Shown here in pieces: positions 17,931 to 26,593 of a stretch of DNA of 64,000 nt. Position numbers and translations under genes: made by a program. The stretch covers positions 1-64,000 of the forward strand of contig NZ_JAAVGY010000006.1 in assembly GCF_014799995.1 (NCBI RefSeq), given 5' to 3'. The notes beneath the pieces are model-generated. The model was not told the origin of the DNA and did not search any database. It worked only from the letters and a program-made list of their open reading frames with translations. The first letter of the stretch is position 1. Every line of letters begins with the position of its first letter. The DNA comes from Helicobacter sp. Its GTDB lineage: Bacteria > Campylobacterota > Campylobacteria > Campylobacterales > Helicobacteraceae.

Positions 17931-19283
17931 TTATTTTCTCAAAATTCCTTTTTGATATTCATAGAGGATAATCCCAAATGCAACGAAAGTTGCACATAAA
18001 GTTCCCATTGGATAGGACAGAATCACTCCATTAAATCCATACATTTTGGGCAGAATCATCACAAAACAAAGCGCGAAAAGCAGCGTATAAGAAAAGGTAA
18101 TAATAAAAGAACTAAGCGTGCGCTGAATTGACTGAAAGAATATCGCACTGACGATATTAACCCCTAAGAGAATATAACCCAAAAAATAAAATTTCATTGC
18201 ATTTTGCGTGTCATTCAACAAACTTGCGTCCCGCATTGCAATGTCATCAGGCAAAAACCAAGCCACAAGGAAAGGAGAAAAAACAAAAGACAAACAATAA
18301 AGCGCGATTCCACCTCCAAAGCTAAAAACTAAACCGAAGTTAAACACTCCTCGCACACGCTCCATTAACCCCGCACCATAGTTAAAGCTTGCAATGGGTT
18401 GCACACCTTGCGCCATAGAAAGCAGAATCGTAAAGGGAATAATCCCGACATACATTAACACACTATAAATCGCCAATCCCCTATCTCCTGCGATTTCTAC
18501 AATCGTATGATTGAAAATCAACATCATAATGCTTACACTAATCTCCGAGCTACTCTGTGGGATTCCATTTTTGGTTGCGCTCAAAAGTGCGTAAATATCA
18601 AAAGCCTTGATTAGATACAAATCACCCCTCTTGCGCAAGAAATGCCAAAGCAAAATGCACATTCCAATTCCGTGCCCAAGAAGCGTAGCTAATGCACTGC
18701 TTGCGATTCCAAGCTCTAAGACAAATAAGAAAAAGTAATTCAGTAGGATATTCGCCAATGAGCCAATTACCATTGCCGTCATTGCAAGCACAGGCTGCTT
18801 GTCGTTAATCGCAAAAATATCTAGCATAGGGTGCAACACAATGATGAATGCTCCAAGATAAATCACTTCGGTGTAATGCTGCACGAGCGGCAAAAGTGTC
18901 TCGCTACTCCCAAGTAAAAGGGCAATAGAATCACTATAAAAATAAAGTGCGATTCCGCCAATGAGGCTGGTGCTTAGTGCAAAATAAAACACGCTACTAA
19001 ACACAATCCGCGCACGAAAGGCTTTGCCACGTCCTAAGAAATAAGAAGCCATTGCCGCAGCTCCTACGCTAAAGAGCAGCTCAAAGGCAATCAGAATCGG
19101 AAAAATAGGCCACGCGATTCCAATGGCTGCAAGCGCACTTTCACCGAGTTTCTTGCCTACAAAGATTCCGTCAATCGTAGAATAAGTAGAAAGCGCAAGC
19201 ATTGCGACAAGTGAGGGCAAAAAATAAGTCAAAAAGAGTTTTGGAATCGCGGTAGTTTTGAGATTTGCCTTTTGTTTTTGCAA
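17931..19283 (-). CDS. MATE-family multidrug/Na+ antiporter
   Basis: This 450-aa polytopic protein has about 12 hydrophobic segments in the two-bundle pattern of MATE exporters. It contains ALSTYSTIDGIFVGKKLGES near the N-terminus and VQPIASFNYGAG at the start of the second half, both typical. It should expel cationic compounds in exchange for Na+ or H+. Translation probably begins at TTG, with TGGAG 6-7 nt upstream; the next ATG would remove part of the first conserved region. It appears monocistronic, downstream of repeat elements. The substrate is not predictable. Confidence 0.88.
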   Translation of the reverse strand: MQKQKANLKTTAIPKLFLTYFLPSLVAMLALSTYSTIDGIFVGKKLGESALAAIGIAWPIFPILIAFELLFSVGAAAMASYFLGRGKAFRARIVFSSVFYFALSTSLIGGIALYFYSDSIALLLGSSETLLPLVQHYTEVIYLGAFIIVLHPMLDIFAINDKQPVLAMTAMVIGSLANILLNYFFLFVLELGIASSALATLLGHGIGMCILLWHFLRKRGDLYLIKAFDIYALLSATKNGIPQSSSEISVSIMMLIFNHTIVEIAGDRGLAIYSVLMYVGIIPFTILLSMAQGVQPIASFNYGAGLMERVRGVFNFGLVFSFGGGIALYCLSFVFSPFLVAWFLPDDIAMRDASLLNDTQNAMKFYFLGYILLGVNIVSAIFFQSIQRTLSSFIITFSYTLLFALCFVMILPKMYGFNGVILSYPMGTLCATFVAFGIILYEYQKGILRK

Positions 19284-19401
19284 AACTTACTCCATTGGGT
19301 TATTTTGAAGCTTTGGATTCTATCACAACTTTGCTTTACAATCAAAGCACGCAAACCTTATAATTTGGAATCTCGCCTTTGTAGATTTTATTTTTGCAAG
19401 A

Positions 19402-19698
19402 ATATAGATTGCCACGATGCCTTGCGGAATCTCGCAAGGACGATAAGCTAACCACTTTGTCATTGCGAGGCTTTAGCCGAAGCAATCCATAATCTAAAAT
19501 CTCACCAGCTTTTAAGATTCCATTGCTTAATTTTTCTAAAGTTCAATATTATAAATTGCCACGAATGCTACGCATTCTCGCAATGACGCAAGTTGTGTTT
19601 TTCATTTATGCTAAATAATAGATTGCCGCAGCCTTTTACAAAGGCTTCTCAATGACGCAAGTTGTGAAATTGTTTGTCGTTACACTTCGCGTAATGAC
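19402..19698. repeat. Cluster of four or five hairpin elements between hemD and MATE gene
   Basis: Copies lie at about 19404-19443, 19459-19493 (GGCT/AGCC core), 19548-19588 (perfect GAATGC/GCATTC stem at 19563-19568 and 19572-19577) and 19617-19656 (perfect AGCCTTT/AAAGGCT stem at 19630-19646). A short relative lies at 19676-19698 (GTCGTTAC ... GTAATGAC). AAGATTCCATTG before the third copy matches the flank at position 13. The remainder of 19284-19758 holds nothing I recognise. Confidence 0.8.
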
Positions 19699-19758
19699 AA
19701 GTTGGATACGCAAAGCTTCAGCTACTTTATACTTCCCAAGCAGGGTATCACAAACCAC

Positions 19759-20481
19759 TTAAAGCGTCTTAGCAAACTCTAGTGCGACTTTTTTGCTTAA
19801 CCTTGGAGAAAGCAAAATCTTTGCTTCAGTACCCAAAAGCTCCCTAGCGGATTTTTGCGTGGTTTCTCCGATACACAAGGCAATGAAACTAGAATCCCAA
19901 GCGAAATTCAGCAAAAATGCCTTAATGTGCGAGGGTGCGCTAAAAAACACTACACAATCTTGCGCCAAAGGCTTCTTTTGAGATTCTTTAAGCCGAAGTG
20001 GCGAAGTCTCATAAAGCACCGCTTGCATTAGAGGAATCGCACAATCTTGTAGAATCTGTGGGAGCGCAGAGGCAATCTTACGCGCCCGCACAAACAAAGG
20101 CTTCTTGCCTTGCAAATAAGGAATGAGCTCTTTTGCGAAATCCTCACCATACGCGCGACTTGCGCTAAAGGCAGCCTGCAAATCAAGATTCTTTAATGCC
20201 TCATTGCACCCTGCCCCTAGAGTGAAGTTTGGTAGATTTCGCCACCTCTGCATTGCCTCTGTGGCATTGGGTAGGGATTCTAAATTTTCCCTCAAAGCAA
20301 GAATCGCGTTTGCGGAGGTAAAAATCAAAGAATCGCAAGAGCAAAACTGCTCCCAAATCCCGCTTGGAAAAATTGTTTGAATCTCCAAAAGTGGCAAAAC
20401 CTCTATAAAACTTTTGGAATCTTGCGATTCTAAGGCATTCAAGGTGTCGTTTGTTTTTGTGATATAATAAATTGTTCTCAT
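19759..20481 (-). CDS. hemD: Uroporphyrinogen-III synthase
   Basis: HemD cyclises and inverts ring D of hydroxymethylbilane to uroporphyrinogen III for haem. The family is poorly conserved. The 240-aa size, the two Rossmann-like halves, DSLIFTSANAILAL (usual FTSxNAV), LFVRARKIASALPQIL, and FFSAPSHIKAFL followed by CIGETTQKSARELL near the C-terminus all fit. It starts at ATG 45 bp from a divergent rhodanese gene. No other haem gene is adjacent. Confidence 0.82.
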   Translation of the reverse strand: MRTIYYITKTNDTLNALESQDSKSFIEVLPLLEIQTIFPSGIWEQFCSCDSLIFTSANAILALRENLESLPNATEAMQRWRNLPNFTLGAGCNEALKNLDLQAAFSASRAYGEDFAKELIPYLQGKKPLFVRARKIASALPQILQDCAIPLMQAVLYETSPLRLKESQKKPLAQDCVVFFSAPSHIKAFLLNFAWDSSFIALCIGETTQKSARELLGTEAKILLSPRLSKKVALEFAKTL

Positions 20482-20526
20482 TTGTTTATTTTAACGAAAT
20501 TTTATCAAAACACAAAAAGGCGGGCA

Positions 20527-20859
20527 ATGTATATCAAAAATCAAAGTTTAGCAACACCTGTGGATTTAGAAAAAATTGATTTAAGTGAATTTATCGTGAT
20601 TGATTTGCGCGGGAGGGGATATTTTCTCATTAGCCACATTAAAGACGCGTTGAATATAGAATCCCTGCAACGCATTGCCTTTATCGCGCAAGAAAATGCG
20701 GACAAAAAGATTCTGCTTTATTGCCATAGCGGAGCGACTGCGGCGGACTTTGGCACACAGCTTGCGCAAAAGGGATTCCACAATATTTACTATGTAGATG
20801 AGAATTATTTTAATCTCGCAAAATATGGAATCGTGATAGAGGGCGAGGGGGTGGGATAA
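20527..20859 (+). CDS. Single-domain rhodanese-like protein
   Basis: This 110-aa cytoplasmic rhodanese-fold protein has the active-site loop YCHSGATAADF (catalytic Cys near residue 73), the central strand VIDLRGRGYF and the usual SHIKDALNIE motif. Such proteins carry sulfane sulfur as a persulfide, but the acceptor is unknown. ATG at 20527 follows a weak AAGGCGG; an in-frame TTG at 20482 abuts the hemD start and is unlikely. It ends 2 bp from the end of the convergent BspA-like gene. Confidence 0.85.
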   Translation: MYIKNQSLATPVDLEKIDLSEFIVIDLRGRGYFLISHIKDALNIESLQRIAFIAQENADKKILLYCHSGATAADFGTQLAQKGFHNIYYVDENYFNLAKYGIVIEGEGVG

Positions 20860-20861
20860 TC

Positions 20862-21686
20862 TTATATCGTAGTTAAATCTTGTACATACCTTTCTAAGCC
20901 TTGAATATCCTCTTGTGTAAGGTTTTGATATTGCCTAGATACAGAGAGATATTCTGCGATTACTTCTCTTAAAAACACATCTGCACCTTTCACGCCACTA
21001 AACATTCCTGTTCTCTTGATTCCACTGCCATATTTCCCCATTAAGCCACTCTGCAATACGCCTTGAAATTTATCAAAAGCCAAAGCATAGGCAAACATAT
21101 TCCCCATATCTCGCACATTTTCCGCGTTCCATTGGGAAATATCCTGATTAAACGACACCGCAAATAAAAACATTGCAGTCATATTCAGAACATTACTCAC
21201 ATTCCAAGAGCCAATAGAAGCATTAAAGCTTCTTGCATAAAAGAACATACCCGCCATACTTTTGACCTTAGAGGTATTCCACCTAGAAATATCTTGATTA
21301 AAAGTCGTTTGCATTGCAAACATACCTGTCATATCCTCCACATTTGAAGTGTCCCAAGTCTCTATTCCCGCGAAATTTTTTCTAGTTCCAGCATTATTTT
21401 GCAGATTAAAGCTAGCCCTATCTCCAAATTCTTGAAATATATTTAAGGATTCTCCCTCCACATTGCAAAACAAAAAGCTCATATCAATAACTTTGCTTGT
21501 ATTGATTTCATTTAACAAAATGGATTCATTGCGCAAGAGACATACGAGTTCTACCCGATTTTCAGGAAAATATTTATGATTAGGACTAAAATTTGTGTTT
21601 TTGTCAATACTCTCAAACGAATCAAGCCAATAACAAGCAACCAATGCGCAAAGAATTATCATTACGAATATAAAAAAACCCTCCAT
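20862..21686 (-). CDS. BspA-like (DUF285) repeat surface protein
   Basis: This 274-aa protein has an N-terminal hydrophobic segment ending LVAC, which may be a lipobox although no basic residues precede it. Residues about 110-215 hold four imperfect 25-residue repeats of the DUF285 type (pattern W-x-T/V-S-x-V-x-x-M-x-x-MF followed by FNQDI; for example WDTSNVEDMTGMF and WNTSKVKSMAGMF). These repeats form solenoid surface proteins found in Mycoplasma, Bacteroidetes and host-associated Helicobacter and Campylobacter. Its function is unknown, with adhesion the usual guess. It sits in a small accessory patch next to a pseudogene and an XRE regulator. Confidence 0.8.
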   Translation of the reverse strand: MEGFFIFVMIILCALVACYWLDSFESIDKNTNFSPNHKYFPENRVELVCLLRNESILLNEINTSKVIDMSFLFCNVEGESLNIFQEFGDRASFNLQNNAGTRKNFAGIETWDTSNVEDMTGMFAMQTTFNQDISRWNTSKVKSMAGMFFYARSFNASIGSWNVSNVLNMTAMFLFAVSFNQDISQWNAENVRDMGNMFAYALAFDKFQGVLQSGLMGKYGSGIKRTGMFSGVKGADVFLREVIAEYLSVSRQYQNLTQEDIQGLERYVQDLTTI

Positions 21687-21736
21687 TTATCCCCTTAGCG
21701 TCTTTTTCATCACTCATTCCTAATATACAAGGCACA

Positions 21737-22382
21737 CTATTTTAGCTTAATCGTCAAATTCGCAAGATTATAAGCCTCCTTGCCTGTAGGCAGAGGATAG
21801 TAATCTTTTTCTAAAAATTCCCCCAAAGGCTTTTGTTTTACAACTAGCAAAATACGCTCCTTGGCATTACCTTGAAAATATGATTCCGCGTGAAAATTAT
21901 CTGAAAACTTATAAAAGCTATAAGTAGGACTTCGCGCAAATCCCCCCTTTTATTCCAAAAGCGCATTAGATATTCCTTGCCAAACACAATACTATCTAGC
22001 ATTAAGGAATCCTTAGAGTAAAACTCCCTAAGCTCTGATTCTATATTTCCTAAAATCGGCTCTAAATCCCTCTCTAAGTCCATATCACCTATACAAGATC
22101 CCATAAAAATTTCTTTATTAGCCAAATGGGACAATTTCGCCTTTATTTTGCTTAAAGATTTAATGTTTTGCGCAAGTTCTTGTATTTTAAATGCTTTATA
22201 AACGCGGATAAACGCTACAAGTTCCTTTGGAGTGTATAAACAATCATTGGGGATGGCTTGATAAAAAACTTAAAATCCTCGTATTGCCTAGAATATTCCC
22301 ACACAACTATCTTTTCACCAAGTTTTTGAAATTCTTTATTATTATTTAATTCTAATGCTAATTCTTCAACAATGTTATTCAT
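21737..22382 (-). pseudogene. Doubly frameshifted hypothetical gene
   Basis: Reading leftward from ATG at 22382 (AGGAG upstream), translation gives MNNIVEELALELNNN and stops at 22215. The protein-like sequence resumes in another frame if one base is added in the A6 run at 22263-22268. It shifts again at the C6 run at 21942-21947, where one added base restores a frame to the stop at 21737. The repaired product is about 210 aa, acidic and cytoplasmic, containing YTPKELVAFIRVYKAF and KERILLVVKQKPLGEF. I do not recognise the family. Both lesions are single-base losses in homopolymers, so true decay, phase variation and sequencing error are all possible. Confidence 0.65.
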
Positions 22383-22508
22383 AAATTCTCCTTTATTTTT
22401 TCGCTCATTCCACAAAGCTTTATAAAACCTTGCTTAATAAACGATTGAAAAAGGATTATCAAAGAATCTAAACTTATAAAAATATAAAGTGTTATAAGGC
22501 TAGGTTTT

Positions 22509-22745
22509 ATGCAACAAAGTATAGAAGAAAAACACCGACAAATAGGCAAAAATGTAGCAAAAATTCGTAAAGAAAAAGGCATATCCCAGCTTGAACTCTC
22601 CTTGCGACTTGGACACAAAAGTGTAAGCATTGTCGCAAGTGCGGAGAGGTTTTACAGAGGGGCACATTTTAACATTGAACATCTTTTAATGATTGCAGAA
22701 ATCTTGAATGTGGATATTTGTGAGTTTTTCAAACCCTCTTTGTAG
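22509..22745 (+). CDS. XRE-family helix-turn-helix regulator
   Basis: This 78-aa protein consists of little more than one Cro/CI-type HTH domain: QIGKNVAKIRKEKGISQLEL, SLRLGHKSVSIVASAERF (recognition helix region) and FNIEHLLMIAEILNVDICEF. It probably binds DNA as a dimer and represses nearby genes. It is divergent from the frameshifted gene, with 126 bp between the starts, and may control it. A TATAAAG-like box lies about 25-30 bp before the start, and AGG precedes ATG closely. Confidence 0.82.
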   Translation: MQQSIEEKHRQIGKNVAKIRKEKGISQLELSLRLGHKSVSIVASAERFYRGAHFNIEHLLMIAEILNVDICEFFKPSL

Positions 22746-22800
22746 AATGCTCGCGATACCTGCTCACAAGTACGTGCAACAATATTAAAAGCATGCAAGA

Positions 22801-22945
22801 TGGGATTGCTTTTGTCTAAAGCCTCGCAAGGACACAAGTAGAATACACAAAGTGGATAAGGCTATGGATTGCCGCGCTTTGCTCGCAATGACTGAAGTTG
22901 TAAAATTAAAATATGCAGATAAATTGCCACGAATCGCAATGACGC
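22801..22945. repeat. Hairpin elements between convergent genes, one collapsed
   Basis: Copies lie at about 22801-22833 (GGGATTGC to CTCGCAAGGAC), 22863-22892 (TATGGATTGCCGCG to CTCGCAATGAC) and 22921-22943. The last is only borders (ATTGCCACGAATCGCAATGAC, with almost no central stem). They fill most of 22746-23011, where I see no gene. Confidence 0.7.
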
Positions 22946-23011
22946 GGCGGGAGAATTACAAAGCCTTATAAGGAGGCGGTAGGAATCCTACTCGCAAGGA
23001 TGGAGGAGCAA

Positions 23012-23563
23012 TCAACCTACGCTTAAAATACCCACTACCACACTGACTACGATTCCAGCTAGAATTGTAAGCGTTTGAATCCCGCGATTCTTTTTGATAT
23101 TAAAAAGAGTAATCATCAACCCAGAAACATAAAGCAGAACCAAAGTCAAGCCAAAGCCAACCGCAAGGACATCAAAATACCATTTAGCCTTTGCCTTATG
23201 CAACATAATCATATCTCCGATAAGACTTCGTTTAAGAGTAGTAATCGTCCAAGTAGAATCTTTGTTTTGTTTAATGCTTGCAGAATAATGCACCCCGCCA
23301 ATTTCTAATGCACCGCTCTTTCGATTCATTTTTGCTTCCAGATTGCTTGGCACTGCGAGCTGATTTTCCTGCAAATATTGCACAAGCACTTTAGCTTCCT
23401 GCCCCTTTTCTATCTCTTGTGTTAAAACATAAGTATGTTTAGTTGCACCCACATCTTGATTAATGCCAAAAATATACAAAACCCCACTCAAAGCATACAT
23501 TAAGGCTAAAGGCAAGAAAAATAAACTAAGATAAATATGAATATTGCGAAACTGCTTTGTCAT
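23012..23563 (-). CDS. PepSY-associated transmembrane protein
   Basis: This 183-aa inner-membrane protein has three hydrophobic segments: residues about 11-33, 125-150 and 157-182. HxxLSLFFLPLALMYALSG at the N-terminus and LHKAKAKWYFDVLAVGFG before the second helix are typical of PepSY_TM proteins, which are often tied to iron or redox functions. A periplasmic loop of about 90 residues lies between helices 1 and 2. GGAG lies 6 nt before the ATG at 23563, which is better placed than an adjacent GTG. The gene stands alone, and its specific function is unknown. Confidence 0.75.
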   Translation of the reverse strand: MTKQFRNIHIYLSLFFLPLALMYALSGVLYIFGINQDVGATKHTYVLTQEIEKGQEAKVLVQYLQENQLAVPSNLEAKMNRKSGALEIGGVHYSASIKQNKDSTWTITTLKRSLIGDMIMLHKAKAKWYFDVLAVGFGLTLVLLYVSGLMITLFNIKKNRGIQTLTILAGIVVSVVVGILSVG

Positions 23564-23692
23564 CACTGACTCCTTTGTCTAAAAATTAAAATTGAAATAT
23601 AACAAAAATTTATGAAGAAAGTGTGAAGAATTATTAACTTTAATTTGCTAGAATATTTGTTTTAGATTCCATTACTAAATATAAGGAAATTT

Positions 23693-25546
23693 ATGCGTAT
23701 TCTTTTATTTTGCTTTTTCTTTGCCTCTTATCTTTTGGCGCAAACTTATAGCGATTCTGCCTTTAGTGCCAATGGAGAAGTAAAATACAAGAATTTCACT
23801 TCCTTTGATTATGTCAATCCCAATGCCCCAAAAGGCGGACATATCAAGCAATACGCACTCGGAAGCTACGATAGTTTTTATGATTTTTTGCTCAAAGGAA
23901 CGAGTGCTAAAGGGCTTTCCTTGCTTTATGATACTTTAATGGTGCGTTCCTTTGATGAACCAAGTAGCCAATATGGGCTCATTGCCAAGCAGGTTCAAAG
24001 AGCAAAGGACAATACTTTTGTTATTTTTCACCTAGATGAAAACGCGCGTTTTAATGATGGCAAGGAAGTTACAGCATTTGATGTGGAGTTTAGCTTCAAT
24101 ACCATTGCAAGAGGAGAAAATCCCTCTATGGTGCGTTATTATGCAGATGTCAAGGAGGTTATTGTTGTAGATAAATACACTGTACGTTTTAATTTCAATA
24201 ACCCTAATAACCGCGAACTTGCCTTGATTCTTGGAGATTTGCCTATCTTGCCTAAACACTATTACGCAAACGCAAATCTAAGTGAAAATCCTCTGAAGAT
24301 TCCTTTAGGAAGTGGTCCTTATGTCATAGAATCCTTTGATGCAGGGAGAAGTGTAACTTATCAACGCAAGGCAAACTATTGGGCGCGCAACCACAAGACG
24401 CGAAAAGGATATTTCAATTTTGATAAAATCACCTTTGACTACTATAAAGACGATTCTGTCGCATTGGAAGCCTTTAAATCAGGTAGATACGATTATCGCG
24501 AGGAATCTAGTGCCAAAAATTGGGCATTAGGATATGATGGAATCGCATTAAAAAATCAAGACATTAAGAAGATAGAATTGCTCCATTCCCTGCCAAGCGG
24601 AATGCAAGGATTTGTGTTTAATTTACGCAAAAAAATATTTCAAGATAGGCGTGTGCGGGAAGCTTTGGGGCTTGCATTTGACTTTGAATGGAGCAACAAA
24701 AATTTATTTTTCAACCAATATAGCCGCACCAAAAGCTTTTTTGACAATTCCGAATTTGCAAGTGTTGGAATCCCTCTAGGAGCAGAGCTAGAGCTATTAG
24801 AACCTTATCGCTCCAAGCTTCCAGCTGAAATTTTCACGCAAAGCTTTTCGCTCCCAAAGAGCAAAGGAGACGGCAACAATCGTGAGAATCTCAAAAAAGC
24901 ACAAGCCCTTTTAAAAGAAGCGGGATTTATCATCAAAAACGGAAAACTTTATCCTCCGCAAGAGACACTAGAGGATTCCACGCAAAAGGCGGAATCTCCT
25001 CTTAAAGAGCAACCCTTTACCTTTGAATTATTGCTTGTAAGTCCCGCAATGGAACGCGTAGCGATTCCTTTTCAAAAAAACCTACAAACTCTAGGTATCA
25101 CGATGAAAATCCGCGTAGTGGATATGAGCCAATATATCAATCAGTTGCGTCAATTTGACTACGATATGATTGTAAGCGTCTTTCCACAAAGTCTTTCACC
25201 GGGAAATGAGCAGGCGTTTTTTTGGGGTTCTAGTGCGGCAGATTCAGCAGGGAGTTACAATTATATTGGAATCAAAAACGAAGTGGTAGATGCGCTGATT
25301 ACTAAAATCATTCAAGCAAAAAACTATCAAGAACTCCTTGTTAGCACGCGCGCACTTGATCGTGTATTGCTATGGGGATACTATGTCATTCCACATTTTC
25401 ACATTAAAACCTTTCGGGTTGCGTTTTGGAATTTTTTGGAACGTCCCGACATCGCCCCTATTTATAATGTTGGCTTTGAAACTTGGTGGGCTAATCCAAG
25501 CAAGCTAGAAAAATTACAAGCTAAATACCCAAACTTTCGACGTTAA
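23693..25546 (+). CDS. yejA: Peptide ABC transporter, periplasmic substrate-binding protein (YejA-type)
   Basis: This 617-aa family 5 extracellular solute-binding protein captures oligopeptides or related compounds. It has a signal peptide (residues 1-16, cut after LLA). The mature start YSDSAFSANGEVKY..FDYVNPNAPKGGHIK is characteristic of the YejA/microcin C branch. Later family segments are FDVEFSFNTI, LGSGPYVIE and the C-terminal WGYYVIPHFH. It heads a four-gene operon (yejABEF). In E. coli the Yej system imports microcin C and certain peptides; the natural substrate here is unknown. Confidence 0.9.
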   Translation: MRILLFCFFFASYLLAQTYSDSAFSANGEVKYKNFTSFDYVNPNAPKGGHIKQYALGSYDSFYDFLLKGTSAKGLSLLYDTLMVRSFDEPSSQYGLIAKQVQRAKDNTFVIFHLDENARFNDGKEVTAFDVEFSFNTIARGENPSMVRYYADVKEVIVVDKYTVRFNFNNPNNRELALILGDLPILPKHYYANANLSENPLKIPLGSGPYVIESFDAGRSVTYQRKANYWARNHKTRKGYFNFDKITFDYYKDDSVALEAFKSGRYDYREESSAKNWALGYDGIALKNQDIKKIELLHSLPSGMQGFVFNLRKKIFQDRRVREALGLAFDFEWSNKNLFFNQYSRTKSFFDNSEFASVGIPLGAELELLEPYRSKLPAEIFTQSFSLPKSKGDGNNRENLKKAQALLKEAGFIIKNGKLYPPQETLEDSTQKAESPLKEQPFTFELLLVSPAMERVAIPFQKNLQTLGITMKIRVVDMSQYINQLRQFDYDMIVSVFPQSLSPGNEQAFFWGSSAADSAGSYNYIGIKNEVVDALITKIIQAKNYQELLVSTRALDRVLLWGYYVIPHFHIKTFRVAFWNFLERPDIAPIYNVGFETWWANPSKLEKLQAKYPNFRR

Positions 25547-25555
25547 AGGAAAAAT

Positions 25556-26593
25556 TTGCGACAATATATATTCAAAAGACTTTTGCTAATTATTCCTACT
25601 CTACTTGGCATTATGACACTAAACTTTTTCATTATCCAAGCCGCACCCGGAGGTCCGGTAGAACAAATGATTGCCCGCTTGGAGGGGGTAGGAATGCAAG
25701 GAGAAGTCAGCCATACGAGCGTGTATAAGAATCAAGGCTTAGATGAAGCAATGATTGCCAAAATTAATGCGCTTTATGGCTTTGATAAGCCTTTAATGGA
25801 ACGTTATTTTTTGATGATTAAAAACTATCTCTGCTTTGAGTTTGGCGATAGCTTCTATAAAAATACCGCCGTGATAGAGATTCTTTTAGAAAAACTCCCT
25901 GTTTCTATTAGTCTAGGGCTTTGGAGCACTTTATTAATCTATTTGGTTTCTATCCCATTAGGAATCAAAAAGGCACTTAAAGAGGGGAGTGCCTTTGATA
26001 GTATCACAAGCACATTGATTATTATCGGCAATGCGATTCCGACTTTTTTATTTGCATTGGTTTTGATTATTCTTTTTGCAGGTGGAACTTACTTCAATCT
26101 TTTCCCCTTGCGTGGAATCGTGGGAGATGATTTTGAGAGTTTAAGCCTCTTTGGCAAAGTCAAAGATTACTTTTGGCACATTACCCTACCCGTCATTTCC
26201 CTTAGTATTGGAGGATTTGCAACCTTAACCCTGCTCTCTAAAAATTCCTTTTTGGAGGAAATCCACAAACAATATGTCAAACTCGCCTTTGCCAAAGGAT
26301 TAAAACAATCCCAAGTGCTCTACCGCCATATTTTTCGCAATGCTATGCTTATCATCATTGCCTCTATCCCCTCTGCACTACTTGGGATTCTGCTTAGCGG
26401 CTCTTTGCTGATTGAGATTATTTTCTCCTTAGATGGCTTGGGGCTTTTGGGCTATGAATCCATTATCACGCGAGATTATCCCGTGATTTTTGGTTCGCTT
26501 TATATTTTTACACTCTTTGGTTTAATTATCGGACTCATTAGTGATTTATTTTATACCCTTATAGACCCAAGAATTAATTTCCAGCAGGTTTAA
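25556..26593 (+). CDS. yejB: Peptide ABC transporter permease (YejB-type)
   Basis: This 345-aa inner-membrane permease of the DppB/OppB family has about six helices. The N-terminus RQYIFKRLLLIIPTLLGIMTL and the C-terminal LLGYESIITRDYPVIFGSLY are typical. An EAA-type cytoplasmic loop (KLAFAKGLKQSQVLYRHIFRNAML) contacts the ATPase. Translation starts at TTG with AAAGGA 5-6 nt before it, 9 bp after yejA. It forms the pore with YejE. Confidence 0.92.
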   Translation: MRQYIFKRLLLIIPTLLGIMTLNFFIIQAAPGGPVEQMIARLEGVGMQGEVSHTSVYKNQGLDEAMIAKINALYGFDKPLMERYFLMIKNYLCFEFGDSFYKNTAVIEILLEKLPVSISLGLWSTLLIYLVSIPLGIKKALKEGSAFDSITSTLIIIGNAIPTFLFALVLIILFAGGTYFNLFPLRGIVGDDFESLSLFGKVKDYFWHITLPVISLSIGGFATLTLLSKNSFLEEIHKQYVKLAFAKGLKQSQVLYRHIFRNAMLIIIASIPSALLGILLSGSLLIEIIFSLDGLGLLGYESIITRDYPVIFGSLYIFTLFGLIIGLISDLFYTLIDPRINFQQV

